Of a stretch of DNA of 57,878 bases, positions 47,297-57,878 are shown one piece after another (position 1 is the first letter of the stretch; each line of letters opens with the position of its first letter). Origin of the DNA: Apophysomyces variabilis (taxonomy: Eukaryota > Mucoromycota > Mucoromycetes > Mucorales > Mucoraceae); contig MZZL01000133.1 in NCBI GenBank assembly GCA_002749535.1, positions 335,755 to 393,632 of the forward strand. Reading direction: 5' to 3'. The translations under genes were made by a program, and so were the position numbers. The notes under the pieces are model-generated. The model had not been told where the DNA came from, did not search any database, and saw only the letters and a program-made list of their open reading frames with translations.

Positions 47297-49430
47297 TGTA
47301 TAAGAACCATATAAAAAAGGAAGAAAAAAAGAGAATACACGAAAAAAACGATAGTTTGGTATCACAAAGGGAGAAAAAAGTCCCTTCTCATTGATGGGAA
47401 TAATTCAAGTCACGTACGCTATAATGAAATCTGATTTTCTTCTTTTAAAGACGGACTGAAGAAGTAACGTTGGACATTATGATCTTTTTGTCCTTTGAAA
47501 GCAACTTGGGAATTCTTATTAAACGGAGTAGAAAAAGGTTTTTCTTTCTGCTCCTAACATGGAACTACTTCAAGTCAATCTCTCCTGGGAGGCATGTACC
47601 TCAACAAGGACTATTTTAACGCAACAGACATTTACTGAGGTTGGTTGACCAAGATATTAATGGTCATGCCTATCGCGAGAGAATAAGGTTAAAATGCATT
47701 TAAAAACTTACCGCGCTGCACTTTGTGGTTTCATCTTTGTTTTGAAGTTGGCATACAACACCTTTTTTCCAAACTTAGATGTCCATAAAATGACATTGGA
47801 CGCAAATGGGTTTGGAAGCTGCACATGCGGCAGGAAAGCCGCAAGTCATATGAAATGCGATCTATTCAAATTTTATGCGGCCGATGAGACCTTTTTTGTT
47901 CCACAGACGTTTGAAGCGGTACGGTAATCTGAAACTATCGTAACTGTTACTTTATTCAGTCAGCGCGTAGATTTGAATATGGACGTGTTGTCGGATCGTC
48001 AGTCGCTTCGTTGCTAGCACAGCAGACTAAATTGTATTGATACTTGATGGCAGCGGGTGCATAATTGGCGCAATTGATCGATCTGGTCATAGGTCGTAAT
48101 GGAAGCAACGCAAGATCTTCGTATGGGCTCAGCAACTGCTTTCCAGGCAAATAAGCATTTATAGAAATGGTTGCAATTTGTTGGCCTGGCATCATCGTCT
48201 AGCAAAAATTGACAGGCTGTCTGGAAACAAAGCTCTGCGGGTCCATCGCTGTATCCAGGCGAAGACTTGAAGTGATCAGTAGGTTAAACTTTTTTTTATG
48301 ACCAACAATCAGTCTCATATCATCAGGAATCTGCGAAAGTTATAGGATATATTTCGTATCTTTAGCAGAAAGAGATGTAGCTGTCGATAACCTCATGTTT
48401 TGTTTGGAACGACTCTCTGTGAGTATCAATGATCCTCCTTCGGCCCATATACTTCTGTGAATTTGATGAGGAGAGCTTGCCACTTGGTAGATCCAAATAA
48501 GGCGGACTCTGCCAAGGCGCGACTGTCAAGCATACTAAATCATGGTGTCATCTCCTCAGTTATTTCATATAGCTGCTATTCAGCATACATCTGCAAACGG
48601 GATGGGCGACAAGCAAAGTACTCAATACGAAGGCCCAATGACATGCTGAGATTCGCTTTCCTCTCTATCAATGTACGTTTTGACGGTATCAATGCGAACA
48701 ATTTCATACTGACACCATTGAAAGCGCGCCAGATTGTTCTCGTACAAGTTCGGTATCACAAAGGGAGAATAGTCACGTATGGAATACTAAAGTGCACAGT
48801 AAGTGCAGCGTTAATTGGGAGCTATTGCATCAGTGGGGATCATGTGGGAAAACCCATGTTTCAACTTGAGGTGTCCTCAACTCATATTAAAGGAAATGTA
48901 ATAGAGGCTCTTTTCATCGAAAAGTAACGTCTAACTATAAGCAACCCGGTTCTTTTTGCTGCGTTTGGCATGATAGAAAGAAAGAAAGAGAGAGAGAGAG
49001 AGAAAAAATTCTTTGATGGTGTACTACTTTGGATGATCGGTAAAATATTTAAGACAGCACGGTCGGGTTTCCCATGGTGATCACGATCCCAACCTCCATG
49101 TGGGATGACATAGGAAGAGAATGGCCGTTGACGTTGGGAAAAGGGAAAAGAGGGAACCTTTGTATCGAATAGATTGGTTGTTTGATGACGATAGCTATGG
49201 CTTTTTTTTCTTGCTTTAATTTAAGGGGTAAACAGAAAGAGGGAAGCGAGGTTGCCGCAGCAGTTTTTCACTGATTTGGTAAGTGATACCTACACCAGTC
49301 ATGGCACGAGCTGGGAGGTCGGGGTATATATGTGTGTGTGAGAGAGAGAGAATATGGAACAGAGAAACAGACTGCGGAAACAAAGTTATTCTAAGCCACA
49401 AATTGGGACTCGACTAGAGCGGAAGTTTTC
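47297..49430. other. Long gene-poor stretch with CT/GA microsatellites
   Basis: CT-rich and GA-rich runs occur at 47098-47128, 48967-49006 and 49330-49350. A plus frame from ATG 48466 to 48927 (154 codons, MRRACHLVDPNK at the start) is the longest, with no recognised family and no cysteine or repeat pattern; it could be chance. Short frames at 47694-47927 (plus) and 47956-48195 (minus) also lack support. No RNA gene was seen. Confidence 0.35.
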
Positions 49431-49908
49431 CTAACAAACCTAAAGTAGAGCGGTGTTTTCCCTTTTTCTTCGCTTCTTTTTCGCTTTTTCTTTTTTTTTT
49501 CCCGTTTACTTCGTCGTGCCCCGAAGTAATCATCTTACGTAAACAACACAAAAAACAAACAACAACAACACCAACAGCTTATCCTTTGCACTCTTAACGC
49601 CTCTTCTTTCTTCTATTTAACTTCTCTTACAAAACCCCAACAAACCTTTTCCTTTTTTATACTTCTTTCTTTTTTCTCTGGACTATGCACTGCGCAATCC
49701 CTCCTTTTGAACAATAATTTACAACAACATTACTGGTCTTTTTCTTTTCATCTGATTCTTTCTTCTTGATAACTTGAACTTTACTTCTTCTTTTACTCCG
49801 GCTCTAATGAAATCCCAATAACTTGATTTACTTCCCTTTCTCATTTTCTTCTTGTATTTTGCTTCTCCTTCTTCTCTTTTTTGTTTGTCTTTCCATCGCG
49901 AATTACAA
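49431..49908 (+). promoter_or_regulatory. Pyrimidine-rich leader and promoter of the cyclin gene
   Basis: Nearly 450 bases directly upstream of the cyclin ATG are dominated by C/T with A-rich patches (CAAACAACAACAACACCAACAG at about 49555). This is the look of a long fungal 5' leader. In-frame codons upstream of 49909 are open but low-complexity. Confidence 0.5.
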
Positions 49909-51599
49909 ATGACATCGGATGTACGGTTACCAACAACAGCAACAACAACTACGACAACTGCTTTTGAGCGACCATCGGTTGGCTCGGGTACGACTATTCC
50001 TGCTTTAAGCAGTAATGTCTACTGGTGCTCGCTCGATTCTACGTTTCCAAACTCTTCAACAACTGACCCCAACTTGTACTCCCTCAATAACCCGTACGCT
50101 TTTTCGACAACAACAACCATTTCTTCGATCGCCTCGTCTGCCACGTCGACTCCCACACGTGATTGCCCTTCATCTTCTTCGACCTGTACATATTTACACT
50201 CTCAGCCTTCCAGTCTTATCACAAATAACGACGAACGACCATGCGAGAAATACCGTCAGTTTCTGGACTCCACAAGACAAGAACGTACCATCATGATCGA
50301 GAAATTAGTCGGTAAGTAAAGCGGAAAATCAGACCCTTTCCGGAGCGCTGCGTGTGTGAGCGTGAGTGTGTGCGTGTGCGTGTGCGTGTGCGAAAAAGAA
50401 GTGAAAGGAAAGGAAAAAGAGGGAGACAGCGATTCCACATTTTTCTTGTTGATATGAGAAAGAAAACAAAAGAGAGAGGGAGAAGGAGGGAAAGAGCTTT
50501 TACGTTTTGCGGAACAACAGGTTGTGTTCTGATGGTTGTCATTGGTATTACCAGCCAAAGCAGTCGTTCCTGCTACGAATCAAGAACCGACCTCTTCTTC
50601 ACGTTCTCTTTTTCTTTCCTTTCCTTTTCCTTCGTTTTCTGGATTATCACCTGGGAAGCTTCGCATCCAGTCCTCTCGAATATCGTCGACCAATTTCTTT
50701 TCTTTCTGCGTTGTTCTTTATGAGAGTTATTTTCCGTATGGTTTGGAGAAACAATGCTTATTTCAATGTTTGTAGAAACATCGGCAGAAATCATCGACTC
50801 GATTTGGAATCCTCGTTTTCTGGCGGATCAGCAAAAGGTCAAGGTCATTTCGACAAAGGGATTTATCCAGGAGATTCTTAAACGGTCGAAAACGACGTAT
50901 TCCACTTTGCAAATCAGTCTTTTCTATCTCTTTCGCGTCAAGAAGATTGTACACGAAAAGCTTCGACTACGGCTGAGCCAATCGCAGAAACAGCAACCTA
51001 CTCCTGTCTCTGAACGCTTGGATGATCTCATGTGCTGTGGTCGTCGTATGTTTTTGGCTTCTTTGATGGTTTCTTGCAAATACTTGCATGACAAGAATTA
51101 CAGAAACCGTGCTTGGGCCAAAATATCCGGTCTCAGTATTGCTGAAATCAATGCATCTGAAATGGCGTTTCTCAAATTGATTGATTACAAATTGTTCGTT
51201 AGCAAGCCAACATTCGACAAATGGTATACGCTCTTGCATGGGTATATTCAGAAACATTACAAAGCCGACGGAATACCCATTCCCCCTCCTCCCAGTATGG
51301 CAACGTATCCGTCACCGCCACCGATGGAAATGGAATCACCGTCGTCTTCTCCTTCACGTACGCTTCCTTCACCAGTGTCTTCTTCGGGCTCAGAGCCATC
51401 GACACCTGCTGCGTCTCCGCATCGGAGAATGCCTGATCCAATGGATGCGAGTGTGACCTATCACAGTAGTAACGATTATCTTTTGTCGCCGCCTTCATCA
51501 CAGCCGCAGCAAGATGATTTTGGCATGCAAATGAAACGACCCTGGATGGAACCAGAAGCAGATTACTTGACAATGAATGCAAAGAGAGTTCGACAATAA
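49909..51599 (+). CDS. Pho85-type (PCL/CLG1-like) cyclin
   Basis: Two exons (49909-50311 and 50776-51599) give 408 residues. The N-terminus is Ser/Thr/Pro-rich and disordered. The cyclin box starts in exon 2 (ETSAEIIDSIWNP), with FIQEILKRSKTTYSTLQISLFYLFRVKK, then CCGRRMFLASLMVSCKYLHDKNYRNRAWAKISGLSIAEINASE and a following FLKLIDYKLFVS. This is the PCL/cyclin-Y type box, not the mitotic type. The C-terminal tail is Pro/Ser-rich (SPPPMEMESPSSSPSRT) with several SP sites. Such cyclins activate Pho85/CDK5-like kinases in phosphate, glycogen and polarity control. The 464-base intron is several times longer than the other introns here and carries a GTGTGC-type repeat near 50353-50391. Confidence 0.9.
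50353..50391 (+). repeat. GTGTGC/GTGAGT microsatellite in the cyclin intron
   Basis: A purine-pyrimidine alternating tract of GTGTGAGC, GTGAGT and three GTGTGC units. It lies within the long cyclin intron (50312-50775). Confidence 0.7.
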
Positions 51600-53527
51600 A
51601 TCCTCACAACGACAACAAGAAGTACAATCACAAAAAAAAAGAGGCGGCCTTGTCGAAAAAGATATGGTTCTTTTCTTTTTTTCTTTATTTTATCTTCTTT
51701 CTCTATACATCTCGATTCCCTTAGGCTTTTTTTTCTCTATTTTTCTATTTCCTTTTTTTTTCTTTTTTCTTTGTGTGTAGTTGACAGCACTAAAGAGGTA
51801 AGAATTGGAAGCAAAATATATTTTCATTTATAATTTACAAGCCAAGTTAAAAAAAAAAGTTGATGGTGATGTGGATGGGTGAATTGAGAATCCCTTCCCC
51901 CTCTCTTTGCGGGTTGAGGCTAATTTATCGGAGGATTATTTGTTCGGCGATACAACATCCGATAATTTCGTTGAATCAGATGAAAGATGATGATTCAGCG
52001 ACTTATTGGCTGGAAAAACTGTAAGTTGTCAGTATAGGCACGGAGAGAAAAAGCATTAAATAATAATAAGATGATTATACAGAAACGGCGTGGGAGTGGC
52101 GAAGGCCATGCAACAAGTTTAAAACACGAGAGGCATTAACTTTAACAAGGTAATCTATGGCGTAATCACAGTGCCACCATGGAAGGGAAAAAAAAGAAAA
52201 AGGAAAAAACAAGTTTTAAAAATTCAAAGTTTTTGGTCTTTAACTTATTTAGAACAGAATGACCATTTGAGAAGATGCATGCCATGCTAATGGGCAACAA
52301 TGAGGGAATGAGCAAACGAGAACAGGACGTTTGCTCGTGTTCTTTTCCTCTCCTCTTTTGCCCAGGGAAAGAAAAAAGGCTGTCCTTGGGAAGGAGGGGA
52401 GCATTCAAAAGGAAAGGGTATATTGCTCTCTTTCTCTCAAAGGAGACTTCTCATGCTATCTTATGCAAAACGATAGCAAATAACAAAAAGAAACTTGTTG
52501 TTTATACCGGAAAAAGAAGCATCTGGATGGGATATTCATAAGCAGATATCCTTTGGGAGTCTTTTTTTTTCGTTTTGCGTCTTCCTTTTCTTTTGGTGCT
52601 GCGCAATGCTGATGATGAAACCCAAGTTCGGACCATGGTGAAGCTTGAGGGGAAACCACGTCTCGAACCTTAAATTTCTGGGCTCAGTGTGCGTGCTTAT
52701 GTATTTCTGCATGGCATCACTATAGCAACCGGGCAAAGGTTACCCTCGCCAACCCAGACCCCCTTTGAAGGGATAGGAAAAAGGGAAAACCCATAAACAG
52801 TCCACTGGGGCCATGCAAACCGAAAATAAAATAGATACCATGTAGCAATACAAAAACTTATTTACATACGATGAAATCCGAAAGGATGTCTCTTTATGTG
52901 TAATCTGATCTAACACGTGAATGATTCAAAGGAACAGAAGAAAAAAAATCACTGGATCATCGTTCCTTAGCCATTGATCATCATTCGATCATTATCGATG
53001 GGACAGAACAGCCAATGCAGAGGATACCACATGCAAGCATTAGAAGCCGGTATTTACCGTCTTGGGTTTCTTTTTCCATAAACAGAGCCCTCTACTTATT
53101 AATTAATTTCGGCAGCGAAATGGAATTTATGCACAGCAAAAATAAATGATCATAGTCGTCGTCCTCCCTGTTGCATTGATACCCAGAACCGAAACAAGCA
53201 ACGTCCTTCAGCGAAAATACATAGCATTTGGATGCTGTTTCATACAAAGGATATGAGCGAGGGAATCCCGAAATGAGGTTACCTTTGGTGGAACCGTGTG
53301 ATGATTTCGTAAAACAAAAAAATAGATAGAACATACAGATTTCCTTGTGCATCAGCGTACCACGTCCTTTACCTCTTTCTGTGAATGGTAAGACAGGAAA
53401 GTTAGCTACGGGAATAGTGGTGAGGAAAAAGGAAATACATTATCTTTGATTGCATTGCTATGGCAACCAAGATAGCTACCGAGAGACGGACGGAAAAAAA
53501 GGAAAAACGAAAGTTTATTCTCCAATT
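51600..53527. other. Gene-less stretch between convergent cyclin and aminotransferase-like genes
   Basis: T-rich tracts (51665-51775) mark the cyclin 3' end. The rest has only short frames. TATAGCAACC (52723) and CTATGGCAACC (53459) resemble RFX half-sites. Nothing else is recognised. Confidence 0.45.
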
Positions 53528-55198
53528 TTAAGGATTGGCAAGGAGATCTATGTAATCATGACGGTCGCCATATAAGACTTCATGGATCGCCTTGACGAAA
53601 TAATCCATGTTCAGTGAAGATAGGCCTGCCAAGTTAACACGTCCATTCTCAGGAATATAGATGTGGTATCGATGTCTGAGAATTGCCAACTGAAAATCTA
53701 AGAAGAAAAAGATAGATCTTGTCTCAATCCCTGCGCTACCCAAGACAAAAACAAAAAAACTCGGTTCATTACCTTGTAATCCTGTCCACCAAAACATCCC
53801 TTTTTGGTATTGAATAGTCCAGGTTCCTGGAGTCTGCAAAAGGGCGAATCGGCTATACAGGGCCTTTCGGATACTCACCAGGCGACGGTGGATTCGATGC
53901 AATTGGTCCTTCCATTGACCAAAGAGAACAGGGTCGTTCAGGATCAAACTTATAATACGTAGACCATGGACAGGAGGACCCAGCACCTCAGCCCTTTGGA
54001 TTCTTTCCAACTGGGAGAATACACGACGGGCTTCTTCGGCTGTATGACTCACCACAGTCAAGTTTCCAACCCGTTCACCTTTAGGAAATGAAACGAAAAA
54101 AAATAAAAATAAATAAATAAATAAAGGGCAAAAGGGGATGTTAGTCTTATAGCGTTGAGAAAGCAATGGGCTTCTGTTTCTATGGGCTGGCAGGGACATG
54201 GTCCCCTCTTTCTCCTTGGTTCTTGGTTCTCTCTTTCTTTGTTTTCCACTTACTGGCAAGACCAAAGATTGTCGAAAATGACTGCACAGCAAGTAATTCA
54301 AAACCACGATCCACAAAATAGCGCACGGCCCATGCATCCCTGTCGACATCGCCCGAAACAAGGCCTTGATAAGAACAATCAAAGAAAGGTAAATGGCCCT
54401 TTTGCTGCATGACCTTGGCAAGACTCCGCCATTGGGCGCAGGTAGGATCGATCCCGCTGGGGTGGCCACATGCATAAAGAACAAAGACGCTATGGCGCGG
54501 TGCATAACGCATGGTCTGAATTAAACGGTGGCAATCCAATACCTGTGTCCCCTCGTAAGGATAGTCCTTGACCTGAAACCCCACCTGCGTAAAGACACGA
54601 CGATGGTTATCTAACGTGGAAAAAAAAATAAGTTGGTCTTATAGATTGGAAATCATTTAATTCTTTTGTCCTTTTTTTTTACCTCCTGCTGTATTGGCGA
54701 CGTAGATAGTGGGGCGTTCTTTGAAGTAATGGGCCAGGAGCACGGCACCTGTGTGCATGCCACCCGTACTGGCCAATGTTTGGATTTTGGCCACTCGCTG
54801 TTGCCGAATGGCGTCAGATGATGAGCCGAGAAGTAACTGTGCCGCAGGATGAACAAATTCGGTCACGCCACCCACGGGAGGATATTCATGATCCACCGAC
54901 AGATCATGAAATAAAAGTGCTTTTGCCTTTTTGTCATAAAGATCAATAGGAAGAACGGCTTATCGATAAAGAAGTATGACCTTACCTTTCTGACCACAGG
55001 GAAGACCCAGGGTTGCAATCGACGCGATTTATATCGCTTGTCTAAAAGATTGATTTTACGGGGATCCGGATCCCTCTTGTATTCTTCCTCGAGCGATACC
55101 GAAGCGTTCTCCTCTGGCCATGGAATGTCACTGAAAAGAGAATCGTTCTTCTTCTCCGCGGAAAATCGCGAATGATGGAGGTAACCGTTCATTGGCAT
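53528..55198 (-). CDS. Aspartate aminotransferase-family protein with a degraded PLP site (likely pseudoenzyme)
   Basis: Multi-exon, about 430 residues, start MPMNGYLHHS at 55198. Fold-type I landmarks align end to end with aspartate aminotransferase: RDPDPRKINL, QPWVFPVVRK joined to AKALLFHDLSVDHEYPPVGG, FFDCSYQGLVSGDVDRDAW, ERVGNLTVVSH, PPVHGLRIISLILNDP, GRVNLAGLSSLNMDY. The key residues differ. The Schiff-base Lys in SFSK-x-FGL is Thr (QSFSTIFGL, codon ACA at about 54270). The Asn of HNPTG is missing (GHPSG). The Trp of NPTWxNH is Gly (NTAGDNH). The GVGAYR substrate loop is replaced by LLDKRYK. The Asp and Tyr of FDCSYQG and the Arg residues of ERVG and GRVN remain. Reading frame and splice sites are intact, so it is not a simple dead gene. 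Without the Lys, transamination is not expected. Confidence 0.85.
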
Positions 55199-56599
55199 GA
55201 GTGGAGAGAAAGTGAAATAACTAGAGATGAATTCGACACAGAAAGCAAGAGCGTTTGCATTGGTACAATGTTTGCTTTCTTTTATACTGCTTTGCTACGG
55301 TAACTGGTTCGGACAATCCACACAGCTTGTCTGTCTATTTTTTTTTTTCTTTCCTTTGGTCCCAAGGGAAAGCGACAATAAGAATCGCTCAATCAAAGAT
55401 CATCTAGCTAGCTGATTGATTGAAGCCGGCTTTATACGGGTTCTTTATCTGATCCATTTTGGTAGCCAAGTTCGCCTTGAATATATTCTTTCTTTCTTCC
55501 GCTCTCGGATAAGCTCATTAGAGAGGCAAAAGAACACACGGTGGCTATATTATGCATTTGTACAAAGTAAGGTTTTGGGAATGTTCGTGCACGCAATATG
55601 TAATAATCATACATGGGTGGCAGGCTTTACGGTTTTTGATTATGTAAAATAGCAGGTCTCGTGTCTTTTCCCTCGGCTGTATTCAGTCCCAATACTTGGG
55701 AAACAGGGGAAAAAAGGAAGTAGTTGATCACTCGGACCTAAAGACATGAAAACAAAATAGCCCTTGCGTTAAAATTATATGAAGCTCAATACGAACGAAT
55801 CTTTATTCCGAGTCGGCAACAGGAAACCACCCTGCCAGCAGTTGGAAAGAAAAAACAGGGATACTATATTTTCGTTTGTTCTCGAGATAAACAGGCTTTG
55901 TTGCGTATTTTTTACCGAGCGTCATGATAACTCATCCTTGAAGTAAGGATGAACGACTGAGTTCTGTCGCGAGACGAATGGTGATTGAATGATAACAACG
56001 TGTTTAACCGGATAGTATACGATTTGTTGTTCACTCTCTTTCTCCCCTCTGCCTAATTAAACCCAATTCCATCCAGTATTCTTTTTGTTCTTCCTTCTTT
56101 TTATCGAAAAGATACCTAAAAGAAGGAAAGAAAGGGCAGGTAACAGTAACCAAGCTGCAGATTCATTTCGTATTTCCTTTGGTTTTTGCATACAAACGTC
56201 GATTCCACTTAAAATGAAGTAAAGGAAATCTGGTTGAATGATCGCTGACCTGCAATGGTATATTAGTCATAATGCAGGACATAAATAGGATTAGCAAAGG
56301 ATGAACGTCAGCATATCTCGGTCCGGAAAAGTTAAAATATAGGAGACGGTTAGACCCAGCTTCTAATCCTTTCTACGGTTACTTTAGTTCGGCATGTCAC
56401 ATAGGAAAATGCATGGAAACGGTATTCTTTTGATATTGTTGTTGAGGCTGATGTAGCAATAGTACGTCAATATGGAAGTACACCCCAAATATAGGTATCT
56501 ACATGAATTTCTAACCATTACTCTGTTAAACTAGGTCTTTTAACAGTAATCTCATCCCGCGAGTCTGTACTTCGCTATTTCACACTGGCGGCAGCTTAT
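55199..56599. other. Gene-less stretch upstream of the aminotransferase-like gene
   Basis: AT-rich with scattered short frames and no domain. It contains the promoter of the minus-strand gene ending its 5' side at 55198. Confidence 0.45.
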
Positions 56600-57025
56600 T
56601 TCGGGCAAAGACATCTCGTGTTTATGAGACAGTACTAGCAAAACATTTGCGCGATTGGCACTTGGCCTAAAAAAAAAGTTACCCAGACCATCGACGCATC
56701 AATCTTCTTCACAGAAAGAGGAAAGCTATGGTCAGCCATATAGATTATAAAATATCCTGTTCGATTGTTTTTACTTATTTAAACCCTCGACTCATCTCGG
56801 CATTGTTACAATTAACTTAAGAAAATTAGAAAAGCCAAAATGGTTCAATAATAGAGCACAGCTATTCGTTTATTAGCTATATCTAGCGTTACCTTTGAAC
56901 TCTGGTAGGATTGACTGTTCCCGACAAAAATAAGTAGCGCGCACAACAGGCGTACCTGTTCGTAGTTAAATGTTAAAAGGAATGATAGCTCATCAACGGA
57001 GATTTGGAGGTTCAGAACCGGCCCT
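56600..57025. repeat. Diverged copy A of the right-end repeat element
   Basis: Aligns by eye along its length with the internal part of the element at 57328-57878. Shared blocks include CTCGGCATTGTTACAATTA (56795 and 57571), the following CGTTTATT...TTACC segment, and GCGCGCAC (56936 and 57715). It has no obvious terminal inverted repeats left and no coding frame. Confidence 0.6.
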
Positions 57026-57327
57026 TACTGAAATAGCGCCGTTCAGGGCTATCGAATTAAAGTTTAATTGAACTATAGATTAGAATGACAAAAAAAAATC
57101 ATCTTCTACCCTAAATATCAACAACACGTGTCGTTTTCGTAAAGTCCATTCACAGCTACTGTTTTGCACGCGAGTTGCCAATCAAGCTGGAATACAGAAA
57201 TCGTAAAGGAACAGAAGTAAAGGATAAAAGTGTGCGAGGGAATTCGATGATGTTTATTTTTCACAAACTATCCAAAGTATTTATACGTATGATATTTCTA
57301 TAATTTTCTACGAAGCTGAAGATGCGA

Positions 57328-57878
57328 GAAGTATCTAGGAACTTCTTAAAAGGCTTCAGCAAAAAGAGTCTTTGCGTCCATGCGCCTGTCGTGTCTGCAA
57401 AATTGTAGTGACACAAACATTTTGGTCAGGTCGGCCTTGGTCCAAAAACGGCAAACGTCTAACGCATCGGTCTTCATCACAAAACAGCAACATCTCCAGG
57501 AAGACCATGCTCAGCGAAATTATTACATAATCTCTTGTCTGTTTATTTTACTTATTTTGAATGCTCATCCGTCTCGGCATTGTTACAATTAGTTTTAGAA
57601 AAAATATAAATATCCATAGATTTGTTTAGCAATAAAAAGAATCATCCGTTTATTCTCTATCTCTCTTGTTACCCTTGATCCCCAGTGGGTTTGACCTTTG
57701 CCAGGAAGAAAATACCGCGCACGACACGCCGATTCCGTTTCCAACACACGGCGGGGTTTAAAAATCATCCAATTGTCGGAGCCGGAATCGGCGCATGAAC
57801 GCAAAGACTCTTTTTGCTAAAGCCTTCCAAGAAGTTCTCGAAGTTGCGATTGGTTTCCAAGAAGTTCCTAGATACTTC
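57328..57878. mobile_element. Element with long terminal inverted repeats (MITE-like), right edge of window
   Basis: The left arm at 57328-57386 (GAAGTATCTAGGAACTTCTT onward, ending CATGCGCC) reappears inverted at 57790-57878. The right arm holds about 30 extra bases, including a second CCAAGAAGTTC. The interior of about 400 bases has no coding capacity. Long inverted arms with a short non-coding centre fit a non-autonomous DNA transposon. The arms may run past the window end, so the true boundary and target duplication are not visible. Confidence 0.65.

Noticed and set aside
47357..48766. 17-base identical stretch GGTATCACAAAGGGAGA at two places
   Set aside because: One such match in a window of this size is close to chance, and no longer similarity surrounds it.
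54900..54975. Extra coding segment VLPIDLYDKK in the aminotransferase-like gene
   Set aside because: An intron ending at CAAAAAG joins VVRK directly to AKALLF, matching the family spacing and frame.
1..57878. CRISPR arrays, bacterial operons or defence islands
   Set aside because: There are no regularly spaced repeats. The genes are spliced and eukaryotic throughout.

Overview
The window looks like nuclear DNA from an early-diverging fungus, most likely a mucoromycete. The genes carry many short spliceosomal introns of about 45-90 bases, mostly GT(A/G)AGT to AG. The protein set is fungal: Stt4 PI4-kinase, a Spo71-type PH protein, an ERT1/AcuK zinc-cluster regulator and a Pho85-type cyclin. 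A MULE-like transposase piece with a GCM/FLYWCH-like zinc motif, of a kind common in Mucorales, lies at the left edge. The species cannot be fixed from sequence alone.

Layout. 1-0.8 kb: broken transposase fragment and palindromic repeats. 2.3-4.0 kb (+): RRM protein. 5.3-6.3 kb (+): ribosomal protein uS5/RPS2. 6.4-13.6 kb (-): Stt4/PI4KIII-alpha. 13.9-15.6 kb (-): NDUFAF7/MidA methyltransferase, divergent from a type II peroxiredoxin (15.95-16.7 kb, +). 16.9-18.1 kb (-): ASCC1-like KH/phosphoesterase protein. 18.1-20.3 kb: gene-poor, with a Tc1/mariner relic. 20.3-21.7 kb (+): mitochondrial PDK/BCKDK kinase. 21.8-23.6 kb (-): splicing factor Prp31. 24.7-25.9 kb (+): SR protein with RRM and two zinc knuckles. 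27.0-29.9 kb (+): Spo71-type PH protein. 30.0-32.5 kb (-): PPR protein. 33.6-34.7 kb (+): dienelactone hydrolase. 35.5-36.6 kb (+): secreted low-complexity protein. 37.2-39.1 kb (-): LRR protein. 40.6-42.9 kb (+): arrestin-domain protein. 43.2-44.7 kb (+): ERT1-like Zn2Cys6/PAS regulator, convergent with dihydroxyacetone kinase (45.0-47.3 kb, -). 49.9-51.6 kb (+): Pho85-type cyclin. 53.5-55.2 kb (-): aspartate-aminotransferase relative with a degraded active site. 56.6-57.9 kb: two copies of an inverted-repeat element.

Most genes are housekeeping. Themes that recur are mitochondrial function (NDUFAF7, PDK/BCKDK, PPR, peroxiredoxin), RNA processing (Prp31, SR protein, RRM, ASCC1) and carbon metabolism (ERT1 beside DAK). 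There is no obvious gene cluster or defence system. The most unusual items are the aminotransferase-like protein lacking the PLP lysine, the secreted K/D-then-Y/H/G/D protein, the very small exons of the SR gene and of the peroxiredoxin, and the inverted-repeat element at the right edge. Exon boundaries were placed by hand from splice motifs and frame continuity, and can be off by a base or two.
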